DNA from: Chitinophagaceae bacterium
GTDB taxonomy: Bacteria > Bacteroidota > Bacteroidia > Chitinophagales > Chitinophagaceae
NCBI GenBank assembly: GCA_016699815.1
Contig: CP065012.1
Location: 2,953,001-3,017,000, forward strand
Direction of reading: 5' to 3'
DNA: 64,000 bases
The position numbers and the translations under genes are program-made. Under the pieces are notes generated by a model. It was not told where the DNA came from and searched no databases. It saw nothing but the letters and a program-made list of their open reading frames with translations. The stretch's first letter is position 1. Every line of letters starts with the position of its first letter. This document shows, in pieces, positions 17,372-27,600 of the stretch.

Positions 17372-19273
17372 TTATTTTAATACAGGCAAAATAAATTTAG
17401 TTCTTGCCGAACTGCTGTGGTATATACGTATTTCTGCTTTGGAAAAATCATCTGCATTGGCCTTGTAAATATCCAGGAAGCGTTGTGGGTTGCGGTCAAC
17501 CAGCGGAAACCAACTGCTTTGAATTTGTATCATTATTTTATGGCCTTTGCGAAATGTATGGGCAACATCGGGCAACGAAAAATTTACTGCGGTAACATTA
17601 TTAGGAATAAAAGGTTCGGGTTTTTCAAAGCTATTCCTGAATTTTCCCCTCATAATTTCTGCCCTTACCGGCATTTGATAGCCACCCATTATATGGTTTT
17701 GGTTATTGCCTATTATCGAATCGGCATATTGAAAATCTTCGGGGAAAACATCAATGAGTTTTACTACAAAGTCTGCATCGGTGCCGCTGCTGCTTACAAA
17801 AAGATTTGCAGCAACTTCTCCTGCAAGGGTAAGGTCTTCGGTAAGAGCGCCGGTACTAAAGCAAAGTACATCGGGCCTGTAACTGGCAAAGCGCTGGTCG
17901 TCGGTCATGTATTCTCTGGTGCGGTCGTCAAGCACGCCATCTGTATAAGGAACCGGGTGTGCAGGGTCGCTGATGTATTCTGTATAACTTTTTTCCCTGC
18001 TGCCTTTTGGCGCAAACTTTGAAGGTTTGTTTTCTTTATTAAAAGATAATTGGTTGCCGGAAACAATGTACAATTCTTTTTCTTCTACATTTTTTGGCGG
18101 CCAGCTTACAAAAGTTTCCCATTGATTTTTGCCGGTAAAAAATATGGTAGCGCCTGCAATATTATTTACTGTTCCTTTATTTTTTAGGTAATAATTAAAA
18201 AAGGGTACTTCAATATTTTGCTGGTACCAGGCAGATGTGTTAGAGGCAAAACGTACATTGCCAAGGTAGTTGCCATTATTGCTTGCCCATTGGCCATGGT
18301 ACCAGGGCCCCATCACTATTTTACTGTTTGTATTTGGGCTTTTTATTTTTGTGGTTTTATAGCAGTTCCATGCGCCCCATAAATCTTCGGCATCAAAAAG
18401 GCCGCCTACCCAAAGCATGGCAGGTTGCAAATTGTGAATGGCATTTCTTGCATTGCGTTCTTTCCACCAGTTATCGTAATTGGGATGTTGTTGTACCTCA
18501 TGCCAAAATTTAATACTGTCGCCAATCATTGCAGAAAGGTTTTTTAAAGTTCCGGCATTGAGGTAAAACTGGTAATTATCTTTTATGGGTTGTTGAAACC
18601 CTTTAGGAAAATCTTCAACTGGTTTGGGCCTGGGTTGCCCGAAAACAGAATAAAAATTAAATCCGTCCATTTGAAAAAAAGCGCCGTTGTGGTGAAAATC
18701 ATCACCAATAAACCAATCGGTAACCGGAGCCTGTGGGCTTACGGCTTTTAAAGCTGGGTGGTTGCTTGCAGCAGCCATGGTACTATAAAATCCGGGATAA
18801 GAAATGCCAAATACACCCACTTTTCCATTGTTGTTGGCAATGTTTTTTATCATCCAGGATATGGCATCGTAGGTATCGCTGCTTTCATCAATATCATTGG
18901 GCCTTTTTTTCATGGGAATAAAAGGTCGTACATCTACAAAATCGCCTTCGCTCATAAACCTTCCTCTTACATCTTGTGTTACCAAAATATAATTTTCTTT
19001 TGCATACGCCATTTGATAGGAATGCCATACTGGCATAAATTTACCTTCTCCATAAGGATAGCAGGAGTAAGGCGTACGTTTCATTAATATCGGGTGCTGC
19101 TCCGCCTGGTCTTTGGGAATATAAATAGAAGTAAATAATTTAATTCCGTCCCTCATGGGTATCATTACTTCTTGCTTGGTATAATTATTTACAAACCATG
19201 TACTGTCGTTGTTTTGTGCACTTAGAGGTAAACTGGCAAAAAAGCCGAGTACGATAAACAGAATTTTTTTCAT
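17372..19273 (-). CDS. CocE/NonD-family hydrolase (X-Pro dipeptidyl-peptidase S15 type)
   Basis: The 633-residue exported protein has a signal peptide (1-20, ...LSAQ). An alpha/beta hydrolase core shows the RDGIKLFTSIYIPK start, TQDVRGRFMSEG, and the nucleophile elbow GISYPG with S158. Downstream are the probable acid/base regions GGLFDAEDLWGAW and GPWYHGQW. The C-terminal third is the jelly-roll X-Pro dipeptidyl-peptidase C-terminal domain. Relatives include cocaine esterase, glutaryl-7-ACA acylase and alpha-amino-acid ester hydrolases, so the natural substrate is probably a peptide or acyl amide but is not determined. Confidence 0.9.
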   Translation of the reverse strand: MKKILFIVLGFFASLPLSAQNNDSTWFVNNYTKQEVMIPMRDGIKLFTSIYIPKDQAEQHPILMKRTPYSCYPYGEGKFMPVWHSYQMAYAKENYILVTQDVRGRFMSEGDFVDVRPFIPMKKRPNDIDESSDTYDAISWMIKNIANNNGKVGVFGISYPGFYSTMAAASNHPALKAVSPQAPVTDWFIGDDFHHNGAFFQMDGFNFYSVFGQPRPKPVEDFPKGFQQPIKDNYQFYLNAGTLKNLSAMIGDSIKFWHEVQQHPNYDNWWKERNARNAIHNLQPAMLWVGGLFDAEDLWGAWNCYKTTKIKSPNTNSKIVMGPWYHGQWASNNGNYLGNVRFASNTSAWYQQNIEVPFFNYYLKNKGTVNNIAGATIFFTGKNQWETFVSWPPKNVEEKELYIVSGNQLSFNKENKPSKFAPKGSREKSYTEYISDPAHPVPYTDGVLDDRTREYMTDDQRFASYRPDVLCFSTGALTEDLTLAGEVAANLFVSSSGTDADFVVKLIDVFPEDFQYADSIIGNNQNHIMGGYQMPVRAEIMRGKFRNSFEKPEPFIPNNVTAVNFSLPDVAHTFRKGHKIMIQIQSSWFPLVDRNPQRFLDIYKANADDFSKAEIRIYHSSSARTKFILPVLK

Positions 19274-19314
19274 ATACTATTTTTAAAGGCTAAATTTACC
19301 AAAACAATTGCTGA

Positions 19315-19797
19315 ATGGATGCATTAACGAACGAAAATTTGATAACCGGCTTCTATACTGCGTTTCAACGGCTCGATGCAGGTGGTATGAACAACAGTTA
19401 CAGCAGCGATATAGTGTTTTTTGATCCTGTATTTGAATTATTAAAAGCCGGCGAAGTTAAAAGTATGTGGCAAATGTTGTGTGCTAATGCCCAAGATTTT
19501 TCGCTTACCTTTTCGGATATTACCAATAAAGGAGATGGATATTATACCTGCAACTGGACGGCAACTTATACTTTTTCTAAAACCGGCAAAAAAGTAGTGA
19601 ACCATGTAAAGGCATATATGAAAATTGAAAACGGGAAAATAATTGAACACAGCGATGGGTTCAGCATGCATAAATGGGCTTCGCAGGCGCTGGGTTTCTC
19701 AGGCAAATTATTTGGATGGAACCGTTTTTTTCAAAGAAAAATAAAAAACAATGCCCGTAAAACACTTTTGGCCTATATGCAAAAAAATGCCATTTAA
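19315..19797 (+). CDS. SnoaL-like / NTF2-fold protein
   Basis: The 160-residue cytoplasmic protein fits the NTF2-like fold. It has an N-terminal helix (LITGFYTAFQRLDAGGMNNSY), a short FFDPVFELLKA segment as in SnoaL-type proteins, and C-terminal strands with FSKTGKKVVNHVKAYMKIENGKIIEHSDGF. This fold serves small-molecule isomerases as well as non-catalytic ligand binders, so no reaction can be assigned. It is divergent from the CocE-type hydrolase gene and upstream of the RND efflux operon. Confidence 0.8.
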   Translation: MDALTNENLITGFYTAFQRLDAGGMNNSYSSDIVFFDPVFELLKAGEVKSMWQMLCANAQDFSLTFSDITNKGDGYYTCNWTATYTFSKTGKKVVNHVKAYMKIENGKIIEHSDGFSMHKWASQALGFSGKLFGWNRFFQRKIKNNARKTLLAYMQKNAI

Positions 19798-19885
19798 TTC
19801 CTGCTTTTCCTGTTAACGAAAATTTAAGATTATCCGGCAAGCTTACCGCTCATAAAGTGAGCCCGATTGCCCATTTTTAAATACG

Positions 19886-19893
19886 TACCTTTG
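19886..19893 (+). promoter_or_regulatory. Candidate Bacteroidota -7 element for RND operon
   Basis: TACCTTTG matches the Bacteroidota -7 consensus TAnnTTTG, with an ATTG-like partner about 17 bases upstream. It lies 27 bases before the GTG start of the adaptor gene. Confidence 0.45.
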
Positions 19894-19919
19894 CCCACTA
19901 AAAAATTTCCGTTTTAATA

Positions 19920-20984
19920 GTGAAGAATTTTTCCTTTCCATATTTGATAAGCATTCTTTTTTTGGGGATTTTTGCCTCATGCAGCAGTAAAAAATCCGGG
20001 CTGGAAGCTCAGGCAAAAAAAGGACCAATAGCGCCACCGGTGCTTAATACAGATATGTTTATTGTTGCTGCCACACCCCTGAGCGATAATATAAGTTTGC
20101 CTGGAAATATTTTGGCCAATGAAGTATCGGAAATTCATCCCGAAATAAGCGGAAGGCTTACTTTATTAAATATTGCAGAAGGTAAAACCGTAGCAGCAGG
20201 CGAATTGCTCGGTAAAATTTACGATGGCGACCTGCGTGCCCAACTTTCCAAGCTTTCTATTCAATTACAGCAGGCGCAGCGTACGGCAAAAAGGTACGAA
20301 GAGCTTTTAAAAATACAAGGCGTAAGCCAGCAGGAATATGATGAGCATTTGCTCAACATCAGCAATATAAAAGCCGATATGGCCATTGTACATAGTAATA
20401 TAAAACGCACCGAAATAAGGGCACCCTTTTCCGGTGCACTTGGTTTAAAATTGGTAAGCCCAGGCGCTTATGTAACGCCTGCTACAATACTCACAACCAT
20501 TCGTCAAAATACGCAGTTAAAACTCGACTTTAGCCTTCCGGAAAAATATGCAATAAAAATTCAGGTAGGGCAATTGGTTTATTTTAAAATGGAAAACAAT
20601 GCCAAAGAATATTCGGCAAAAATTATGGCAACAGAACGGGGTATTGCAGAAGATAGCCGTAGCCTGAATGTGAGGGCACTGGTGATGAATAACGATGGTC
20701 AAATTTTACCCGGAAATTTTGTGGAAGTTACCACCAATTTTGCGCCCGACCCCAATGCCATAATGGTGCCTACACAGGCTGTAATTCCACAGGCCCGTGG
20801 CAAAAAAATTGCTTTATTTAAAGAAGGTACCGCATTTTTTCAGGATGTGGAAACGGGTTTGAGAGATACCAGTATGGTGCAAATCACAAGAGGCCTTAAA
20901 GTAGGAGATACCATAATAGTATCGGGTATAATGAGCCTTAGGCCCAATAGCAAAGTTTCTTTGGGAAAAATAGTTAATAAATAG
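19920..20984 (+). CDS. RND efflux periplasmic adaptor (membrane fusion protein)
   Basis: I choose a GTG start because the frame then opens with a lipoprotein signal (SILFLGIFASCSSKK, cysteine 21), as in AcrA/MexA-like adaptors. The 354-residue protein has a barrel-sandwich/lipoyl region split by an alpha-hairpin (about 110-160, LQQAQRTAKRYEELLKIQGVS), then IRAPFSGALGLKLVSPGAYV, a beta-barrel and a membrane-proximal domain. It links the inner-membrane pump (21062) to the TolC-like channel (24169). No specific drug or metal signature is seen, so the substrate is open. Confidence 0.93.
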   Translation: MKNFSFPYLISILFLGIFASCSSKKSGLEAQAKKGPIAPPVLNTDMFIVAATPLSDNISLPGNILANEVSEIHPEISGRLTLLNIAEGKTVAAGELLGKIYDGDLRAQLSKLSIQLQQAQRTAKRYEELLKIQGVSQQEYDEHLLNISNIKADMAIVHSNIKRTEIRAPFSGALGLKLVSPGAYVTPATILTTIRQNTQLKLDFSLPEKYAIKIQVGQLVYFKMENNAKEYSAKIMATERGIAEDSRSLNVRALVMNNDGQILPGNFVEVTTNFAPDPNAIMVPTQAVIPQARGKKIALFKEGTAFFQDVETGLRDTSMVQITRGLKVGDTIIVSGIMSLRPNSKVSLGKIVNK

Positions 20985-21061
20985 GTTATTGTTGAACCGC
21001 ATTAACTGAAAATTATTTTTGCTTGAGATTTTTAGCCGCCGGTTCATGAAAATTTTTTTAC

Positions 21062-24000
21062 ATGACATTGTCCGAATTTAGTTTACGCAGGCCAATTTTT
21101 GCCATTGTACTAAATATTATTATAGTACTGTTTGGCGCCATTGGATATAAATATTTAGGAATAAGGGATTACCCTGCCATTGATTCACCCAATATTAATG
21201 TACGCACCAGTTACCCCGGTGCCAATGCAGAAATTATTGAAACACAAATTACCGAGCCGCTTGAAAAGGCGGTGAACGGCATTCCCGGTATCCGCAATAT
21301 TACTTCTCAAAGTTCAATGGGCAGCAGCAGTATTACCGTTGAGTTTGAACTGGGCAGCGACCTGGAAGCCTCGGCAAATGATGTGAGGGACAAGGTATCG
21401 CAGGCACAGCGGCAATTGCCTACGGATTTATTAATGCCGCCGGTAGTTTCCAAAGCCGATAACAGTGGAGACCCCATAATTATTATGCTGCTGAAAAGCG
21501 ACAAGCGTAATTCCTTACAGCTTTCGGAATTTGCCAATAATAATATTGTAGAAAGGCTGCAAACCGTAAATGGCGTAAGTGGTGTAAATGTGTGGGGCGA
21601 AAAACGTTATGCAATGCGTATTTGGTTCGACCCGGCAAAAATGAGCGCTTATTCACTTTCTCCCAATGATGTACAAGCGGCATTACTTCGTGAAAATATT
21701 GAACTGCCGGCAGGTAAAATAAGCGGTAATGCCACCGAACTTGGCATTCGTACATTTGGAAAAATAAGTACCGAAAAAGAATTTAATGACCTTATTGTAA
21801 AAAATATCGGCGGCCGGGATATCCGTGTAAGCGATATTGGAGCGGCTGTATTAGGGCCCGAAAACGAAGAAAGCATCCTTAAAGAAAGTAATGTGCCCAT
21901 GATTGCGCTGGCTGTAACGCCTCAACCCGGCACCAATTATGTTTCCATTTCTGATGAAGTAAAAAAAAGACTTGCCGAAATAATTAAAACCCTGCCCGAT
22001 GACGTAACACTTGAAGTAACCTGGGACCAAACCGATAATATCCGCAAATCTATTAACGAGGTTGAAGAAACACTGCTTATAGCTTTTGTACTTGTTGTAT
22101 TAATTATCTTCCTCTTTTTCCGGGATTGGCTTATTGCCATAAGGCCTTTAATTGATATACCTGTTTCTTTAATTGGTGCATTTTTTATTATGTACCTCAC
22201 AGGGTTTACTATTAATGTGCTCACCCTGCTTGCCATAGTGTTGGCAACCGGGCTTGTGGTAGACGATGGTATTGTGGTTACAGAAAATATTTATAAAAAA
22301 ATGGAAGGCGGTATGGATAAATGGAAGGCCGCCAAAGAAGGTTCCAAAGAAATTTACTTTGCCGTAATCGCTACATCCATAACGCTTGCTGTGGTGTTTT
22401 TGCCCATTATCTTCCTGCAGGGTTTTACCGGCAGGCTCTTTAGGGAATTTGGCATTGTGGTAGCAGGTGCTGTGCTTATTTCTGCATTTGTATCGCTTAC
22501 ACTTACACCTGTATTAAATGTTTACTTATCTAAAAAAACACATTCACATTCATGGTTTTATATAAAAACTGAACCTTTCTTTACCGGCATGGAAAATGGC
22601 TATCGAAGGCTGTTAAATACTTTTATGAGGGTAAGATATATGGCCTGGGTAATAATGGCAGCCTGCTTTGCCATTATATTTTTTTTAGGTAAAACTTTAA
22701 AATCAGAATTGGCTCCTTTGGAAGATAAAAGTGGTTTTCGGCTTGCCGTAAGTGCACCGGAAGGAACCTCTTACGATGCCATGGATAAATACATGGATAA
22801 GCTTACCAATTTCTTTATTGATTCACTGCCCGAGAAAAGATATGTAACCAGCATGACTGCGCCAGGATTTATTTCCGGAGGAGCCAATAGCGGTTTTATT
22901 AGAATTGCCCTTGTAGAACCATCCGAAAGAAAAAAGAGCCAGCAGGAAATTGTAGCATGGGTAAATAAAAATATGCCCAGGTTTAACGATGGGCGTGCTT
23001 TTGCCATTCAGGAGCAAACCATACAGGTAAATCGGCGAAGCGGGCAGCCGGTGCAATTTGTAATTCAAAATACCGATAACGAAAAACTGAAACAGGCGCT
23101 TCCCCGTATGCTGCAGGCGGTAAACAACAGTAAAATTTTACAAAATGCCGATGCCGATTTAAAATTCAATAAACCGGAACTGAGGATAAGTATAGACCGT
23201 ATGAAGGCAAGTGAACTGGGTGTGAGCGTACAAAATATTTCACAAGTGTTGCAAATGGCTTTAAGTAACCAGCAAATGGGTTATTTTACAAAAGATGGCA
23301 AGCAATATTCTGTAATAGGCCAGGTAGAACGTATTAACCGTGATGACCCCAACGATTTAAAAAAATTGTATGTAACCAATAGTAAAGGCCAGTCTATTTC
23401 ACTCAATAACCTGGTTACGATTGCAGAAGACGTAACACCGCCAACATTATTCCACTTTAACCGTTACCGCTCCGCAACCCTTAGTGCAGGATTGGAAGAT
23501 GGCATGACGGTAGGCGATGGAATAAAGGAAATACAAGCAATAGCCGATACTGTACTGGATGAAAGTTTCCATACATCACTAGCCGGCGCATCAAGGGATT
23601 ATGCCGAAAGCTCTGGCAATACCTATTTTGCTTTTTTCCTGGCATTAGTATTGATCTTCCTGGTTCTGGCAGCGCAGTTTGAAAGTTTTGTTGATCCCTT
23701 TACCATTATGTTTACAGTTCCACTTGCCCTTGCAGGTGCTGTAATTTCACTTTCTATTTTTGGACAAACCTTAAATATATTTTCGCAAATTGGTATGATA
23801 ATGCTTATTGGCCTGGTTACTAAAAACGGTATTTTAATTGTGGAATTTGCCAACCAAAAGCAATTACAGGGTATCAAAAAATTTCAGGCGGTAAAAGAAG
23901 CTGCAGTTGCCCGCTTCAGGCCCATTTTAATGACCAGCCTTGCTATGAGCCTTGGTGCATTGCCGCTTGCTTTATCTCTTGGAGATGCTGCAACCAGCCG

Positions 24001-24151
24001 CATTCCGCTGGGTATTGTAATTGTTGGCGGCGTAATGTTTTCGCTGGTGCTTACTTTATTTGTAATACCGGCTATTTATTCCTTCTTATCTACCGTTAAG
24101 CACAAAAGCAAGTTGGATGAAATGAACAATAAACCGGCAGCATCTGCCTAA
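21062..24151 (+). CDS. RND multidrug efflux permease (HAE1/AcrB type)
   Basis: The 1029-residue inner-membrane proton antiporter has the standard family length. TM1 follows the SLRRPIFAIVLN start. Two large periplasmic loops are present, and TM4 near residue 400 carries the proton-relay aspartate pair in ATGLVVDDGIVVTENI. A second repeat starts near TM7 and has GMIMLIGLVTKNGILIVEFAN near 920. This fits the hydrophobic/amphiphilic efflux class rather than the heavy-metal class. It sits between its adaptor and a TolC gene, with 77-base and short gaps, so the three form one operon. Confidence 0.95.
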   Translation: MTLSEFSLRRPIFAIVLNIIIVLFGAIGYKYLGIRDYPAIDSPNINVRTSYPGANAEIIETQITEPLEKAVNGIPGIRNITSQSSMGSSSITVEFELGSDLEASANDVRDKVSQAQRQLPTDLLMPPVVSKADNSGDPIIIMLLKSDKRNSLQLSEFANNNIVERLQTVNGVSGVNVWGEKRYAMRIWFDPAKMSAYSLSPNDVQAALLRENIELPAGKISGNATELGIRTFGKISTEKEFNDLIVKNIGGRDIRVSDIGAAVLGPENEESILKESNVPMIALAVTPQPGTNYVSISDEVKKRLAEIIKTLPDDVTLEVTWDQTDNIRKSINEVEETLLIAFVLVVLIIFLFFRDWLIAIRPLIDIPVSLIGAFFIMYLTGFTINVLTLLAIVLATGLVVDDGIVVTENIYKKMEGGMDKWKAAKEGSKEIYFAVIATSITLAVVFLPIIFLQGFTGRLFREFGIVVAGAVLISAFVSLTLTPVLNVYLSKKTHSHSWFYIKTEPFFTGMENGYRRLLNTFMRVRYMAWVIMAACFAIIFFLGKTLKSELAPLEDKSGFRLAVSAPEGTSYDAMDKYMDKLTNFFIDSLPEKRYVTSMTAPGFISGGANSGFIRIALVEPSERKKSQQEIVAWVNKNMPRFNDGRAFAIQEQTIQVNRRSGQPVQFVIQNTDNEKLKQALPRMLQAVNNSKILQNADADLKFNKPELRISIDRMKASELGVSVQNISQVLQMALSNQQMGYFTKDGKQYSVIGQVERINRDDPNDLKKLYVTNSKGQSISLNNLVTIAEDVTPPTLFHFNRYRSATLSAGLEDGMTVGDGIKEIQAIADTVLDESFHTSLAGASRDYAESSGNTYFAFFLALVLIFLVLAAQFESFVDPFTIMFTVPLALAGAVISLSIFGQTLNIFSQIGMIMLIGLVTKNGILIVEFANQKQLQGIKKFQAVKEAAVARFRPILMTSLAMSLGALPLALSLGDAATSRIPLGIVIVGGVMFSLVLTLFVIPAIYSFLSTVKHKSKLDEMNNKPAASA

Positions 24152-24168
24152 TAAAAGATTTGGAGCAT

Positions 24169-25500
24169 ATGAATATAATGAATAAACGTTTTTGTATTTT
24201 ACTTTTTACATTGCTAATGGTAGTTGCCGTAAAAGCACAACCAATGCTTAGTATTGAAGAAGCAGTAGCCGCCACGTTAAAAAGTAATTTTGATATTCAA
24301 TTGCTCAAAAACGATTCTGCAGTTTATGCTTTAAACAACAGCTATGCAAAAGCTGCTTTTTGGCCAAGGGTAAATGCAACTACTGGTGCGGTTTTTAACC
24401 ATAATAACCAAAATCAAAAACTGGCTGATGGTACAAAACGAAAAGCAAACAATATACGCTCCGGCAATATTAACTCATCGGTAAACCTTAACTGGCTTGT
24501 GTTTGACGGCTTTAAAATGTTTGTTACCAAAGTAAAGCTTGCCGAATATGTAAAGCTGGGCGATTTAACTATTAAAAACCAGGTGGTAAACTCCATTGCC
24601 GCTGTAATCAACAGCTATTACCGCATTGTAAAAGAAAAGCAGCAGCTTAAATCCATTGAAGAGCAAATGGGCATTAACGAAGAAAGAGTAAAACAAGCCG
24701 AAAAAAAACTGAGCGTTGGCCTTGGCGCCAAGCCGGAATTATTACAGGCCAAATTAGATTTAAATGCACAAAAAGCCAACAAGCTTGTTCAGCAAACGCT
24801 CATTGAACAGGTAAAAGAAGATTTAAACCAGTTATTGGGCTTTGCCCAGGGAACCCTTTACGAAGTTGCCGACAGCATCCCCATCAATAAAAACATTATA
24901 GTTGCTGATGTAATGGGTACGGCAGAAAACAGCAATACCGATTTACTGGTAGCCAAACAAAATATACAACTAGCACAACTTACTCTCAAAGAAAAAAAAG
25001 CCGACCGTTATCCTACTGTTTCACTGGTAAGCGCCTATAATTTCAGCCGTGCCAACAACCATAGTGTAATTAATCCGTTTACGCCTTTATTTAGCCAAAA
25101 CTATGGCTTTAATTACGGCATTTCTGTAAACATTCCCGTATTTAATAACTACAATGTAAAGCGGCAAATACAAACCGCCCAACTGGACCTTAATTACCAG
25201 CAATTGCTGTACAATTATAAAAAATTCAGTACCGGTATTGCAATAAGTAAAGCCTATAAAAATTACGAACTGCAAAAGAAAACCCTGCAATTAGAAGAAG
25301 AAAATATTATGCTGGCAAAAGAAAATGTAACAATTGCATTGGAGCGCAACAGGCTGGGTTTAACCACCATTTTAGAATTGAGAGAAACCCAAAAGAGCCT
25401 GGAAGATGCTTATAACCGCCTTATACTTGCCCGCTATGGCGCCAAGCAGGCCGAAACGGAATTATTGAGACTCAAAGGAGATTTTGCAAAACCCGAGTGA
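24169..25500 (+). CDS. TolC-family outer-membrane efflux channel
   Basis: The outer-membrane component of the RND pump has long heptad-like helices (for example about 60-100 and 330-440) and paired repeats typical of TolC. A signal peptide (CILLFTLLMVVAVKAQ) directs it to the envelope. Two ATGs, at 24169 and 24178, are possible starts. I use 24169 because GGAG lies just upstream, but 24178 gives the cleaner signal peptide. It begins about 17 bases after the pump stop. Confidence 0.92.
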   Translation: MNIMNKRFCILLFTLLMVVAVKAQPMLSIEEAVAATLKSNFDIQLLKNDSAVYALNNSYAKAAFWPRVNATTGAVFNHNNQNQKLADGTKRKANNIRSGNINSSVNLNWLVFDGFKMFVTKVKLAEYVKLGDLTIKNQVVNSIAAVINSYYRIVKEKQQLKSIEEQMGINEERVKQAEKKLSVGLGAKPELLQAKLDLNAQKANKLVQQTLIEQVKEDLNQLLGFAQGTLYEVADSIPINKNIIVADVMGTAENSNTDLLVAKQNIQLAQLTLKEKKADRYPTVSLVSAYNFSRANNHSVINPFTPLFSQNYGFNYGISVNIPVFNNYNVKRQIQTAQLDLNYQQLLYNYKKFSTGIAISKAYKNYELQKKTLQLEEENIMLAKENVTIALERNRLGLTTILELRETQKSLEDAYNRLILARYGAKQAETELLRLKGDFAKPE

Positions 25501-25510
25501 TAGAAAATAA

Positions 25511-25518
25511 TATCTTTG
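25511..25518 (+). promoter_or_regulatory. Candidate -7 element for purE
   Basis: TATCTTTG matches TAnnTTTG, 20 bases before the purE start. A TTTG sits about 24 bases upstream, somewhat farther than usual. Confidence 0.4.
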
Positions 25519-25537
25519 CCCTATAATTTATATAATT

Positions 25538-26020
25538 ATGGTAGGTATAATAATGGGCAGCGAAAGTGATTTACCCGTAATGAAGGAAGCGGCAAATATG
25601 TTGCAACAGTTTGCCATTGCCTATGAACTTACCATTGTAAGTGCACATCGTACACCCGAAAGGATGCGTAGCTATGCAACCGAAGCCCGGCAAAAAGGAA
25701 TTAAAGTAATAATTGCAGGCGCAGGCGGCGCTGCACATTTGCCCGGTATGGTGGCTTCTTATACCTCTCTTCCTGTAATTGGCGTTCCAGTAAAATCCAG
25801 CAATTCTTTAGATGGCTGGGATTCTGTCTTGTCCATACTGCAAATGCCTGCCGGGGTTCCTGTAGCAACAGTAGCTTTAAATGGTGCAAAAAATGCCGGA
25901 ATTCTCGCCGCACAAATAATCGGTTGTAATAATGATGCTGTGGCATTAAAATTAGATGCGTATAAAACCCAAATGGAAAAAGACGTAATAAATGCAGCCA
26001 AAAAATTACAGAAAAAATAG
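25538..26020 (+). CDS. purE: N5-carboxyaminoimidazole ribonucleotide mutase
   Basis: The class I PurE converts N5-CAIR to CAIR in purine synthesis. The 160-residue protein has GSESDLPVM at 7-15, SAHRTPERM with the catalytic H37, AGAGGAAHLPGMVAS at 60-74, and the C-terminal QMPAGVPVATVALNGAKNAG. This set is diagnostic of the bacterial mutase and needs PurK as partner. purK is present but about 17 kb away at 43815 on the other strand. Confidence 0.97.
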   Translation: MVGIIMGSESDLPVMKEAANMLQQFAIAYELTIVSAHRTPERMRSYATEARQKGIKVIIAGAGGAAHLPGMVASYTSLPVIGVPVKSSNSLDGWDSVLSILQMPAGVPVATVALNGAKNAGILAAQIIGCNNDAVALKLDAYKTQMEKDVINAAKKLQKK

Positions 26021-26159
26021 ATTTGTGTTATCTTTAGTTTGCACTTCTGTTTTACCATAAGAAAGAAACGCTCCTAATAGCAGCTACCGGCAAAAAAATA
26101 AATTGATTACTTTAATTATTCTATTGTATCCCGGTATTCAAGTCACAAAAATAAAAGTT

Positions 26160-27485
26160 ATGAAAAAAAAACTTCTGCTCTTTTTCTTTTCTTTTTTGAT
26201 GCTAAATGTACAAGCCCAGTTTGATAATTTACTAAATAAAGCAAAACAAAAAACTAAGGATAAAGTAAACCAGCGCATTGATCAAAAAATGGATAAAACC
26301 ATAGATAAAACTTTGGACAATGCGGAATCATCCACCAAAAAAGGAAATAAAAACAAAACTGATAATCCTGGAGATGACGAAAAAGGTACCGATGGTAAAC
26401 CAGGAGAAGTGCCGGGTGGGAAGGAGGTTTCATTAAAAAGTTACAGCAAGTTTGATTTTGTTCCCGGAGAAAAATTAATTGCTTCAGAAGATTTTTCACA
26501 AGATGCTGTGGGAGATTTTCCGGCAAAATGGAATACAAACAGTGGAGGAGAAATAGTAACAACAAATAGCGCTGCCGGAAAATATCTTTTAACCCAAAAG
26601 GAAGTTGTTTTTTATCCGGAATGGATCAAAAGCCTGCCGGATAATTTTACAGCAGAGTTTGACCTGTTATGTACCGATAAATTCAGTTTTTACAGTGGTG
26701 CATTTTTTATAGGGTTTAGTACTTCACAAAGTGTGGGCAAAAATTTCAAATCTTTCGAACGATTTGGAAAAGGAAAACTGGATGATGGTGGTGGTTTTGA
26801 AGTAAGTTTTCATCCGCAGGATGCGGCTTTTAAATTAGGTACCACTGCGTTTTTATCTACATCAAAAAAGGCTGATGTTATTAGCCATGATGTAAGCCAG
26901 GACAGGTTTATTGTAGCCGGAAATAGAAATGCACATATTTCTATTTGGCGGCAAAAAAACAGGGTGAGGGTTTATATTAACGATAAAAAAGTGTGGGATT
27001 TACCCAAGGCATTGCCGGAAGGTATTAAACTTAGTTCTGTTTACTTTCGTAACGATGGTTCTTCCAATGAAAACGACGGATACTATTTTGCCAATTTCAG
27101 GTTGGCGGTAGGCGCACCCGATACCCGGAACAAATTGATAACAGAAGGCAAATTTGTTACGCATGGAATTTTGTTTGATGTAAACAGTGATAGGATAAAG
27201 CCCGAAAGTTATGGCGCCGTAAAAGATATTGCAAGTGTTTTAAAAGAAAACGAAAGTGTGAATGTGCTCATTGTAGGCCATACCGATAGTGATGGATCGG
27301 ATGATGCCAATATTGAACTTTCCAAAAAAAGGGCCAGCGCTATTAAAAATTGTTTGGTGAACGAATTTGGAATAAACCAGGGCCGGTTAAGCACAGATGG
27401 AAAAGGGGAAATAAAGCCAATTGGCGACAATAAAACAGCGCTGGGCAAAGCCGAAAACAGGCGTGTGGAATTTATTAAGCAATAA
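26160..27485 (+). CDS. Exported OmpA-family protein
   Basis: I start at 26160 because MKKKLLLFFFSFLMLNVQAQ is a clear signal peptide; an upstream TTG at 26103 would only add non-signal residues. The 441-residue protein has a charged, Lys/Asp-rich segment (about 25-90) and a central beta-rich domain with ASEDFSQDAVGDFPAKWN, resembling a concanavalin-like jelly roll. It ends in a C-terminal OmpA domain (HGILFDVNSDRIKPES, VLIVGHTDSDGSDDANIELSKKRA) for peptidoglycan binding. It likely anchors the outer membrane or a surface complex to the wall. Confidence 0.88.
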   Translation: MKKKLLLFFFSFLMLNVQAQFDNLLNKAKQKTKDKVNQRIDQKMDKTIDKTLDNAESSTKKGNKNKTDNPGDDEKGTDGKPGEVPGGKEVSLKSYSKFDFVPGEKLIASEDFSQDAVGDFPAKWNTNSGGEIVTTNSAAGKYLLTQKEVVFYPEWIKSLPDNFTAEFDLLCTDKFSFYSGAFFIGFSTSQSVGKNFKSFERFGKGKLDDGGGFEVSFHPQDAAFKLGTTAFLSTSKKADVISHDVSQDRFIVAGNRNAHISIWRQKNRVRVYINDKKVWDLPKALPEGIKLSSVYFRNDGSSNENDGYYFANFRLAVGAPDTRNKLITEGKFVTHGILFDVNSDRIKPESYGAVKDIASVLKENESVNVLIVGHTDSDGSDDANIELSKKRASAIKNCLVNEFGINQGRLSTDGKGEIKPIGDNKTALGKAENRRVEFIKQ

Positions 27486-27507
27486 TGCGCATACAAATTT
27501 TTTATTA

Positions 27508-27538
27508 AACCTTTTGTGCAATAGGCAAAAGGTTTTTT
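27508..27538 (+). terminator. Intrinsic terminator after the OmpA gene
   Basis: AACCTTTTG (27508-27516) pairs with CAAAAGGTT (27526-27534), followed by a T-run through 27538. It lies 23 bases past the stop. Confidence 0.8.
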
Positions 27539-27600
27539 ATTTTGCTTCTCTTGAATCATCGCAGTAAAATTTATCTTCGCTTCAGTAAAAAATTGAGCAC

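Noticed and set aside
17417..18022. 201-residue frame antisense to the CocE-type hydrolase
   Set aside because: It is a shadow frame of a clear enzyme gene with no recognisable features.
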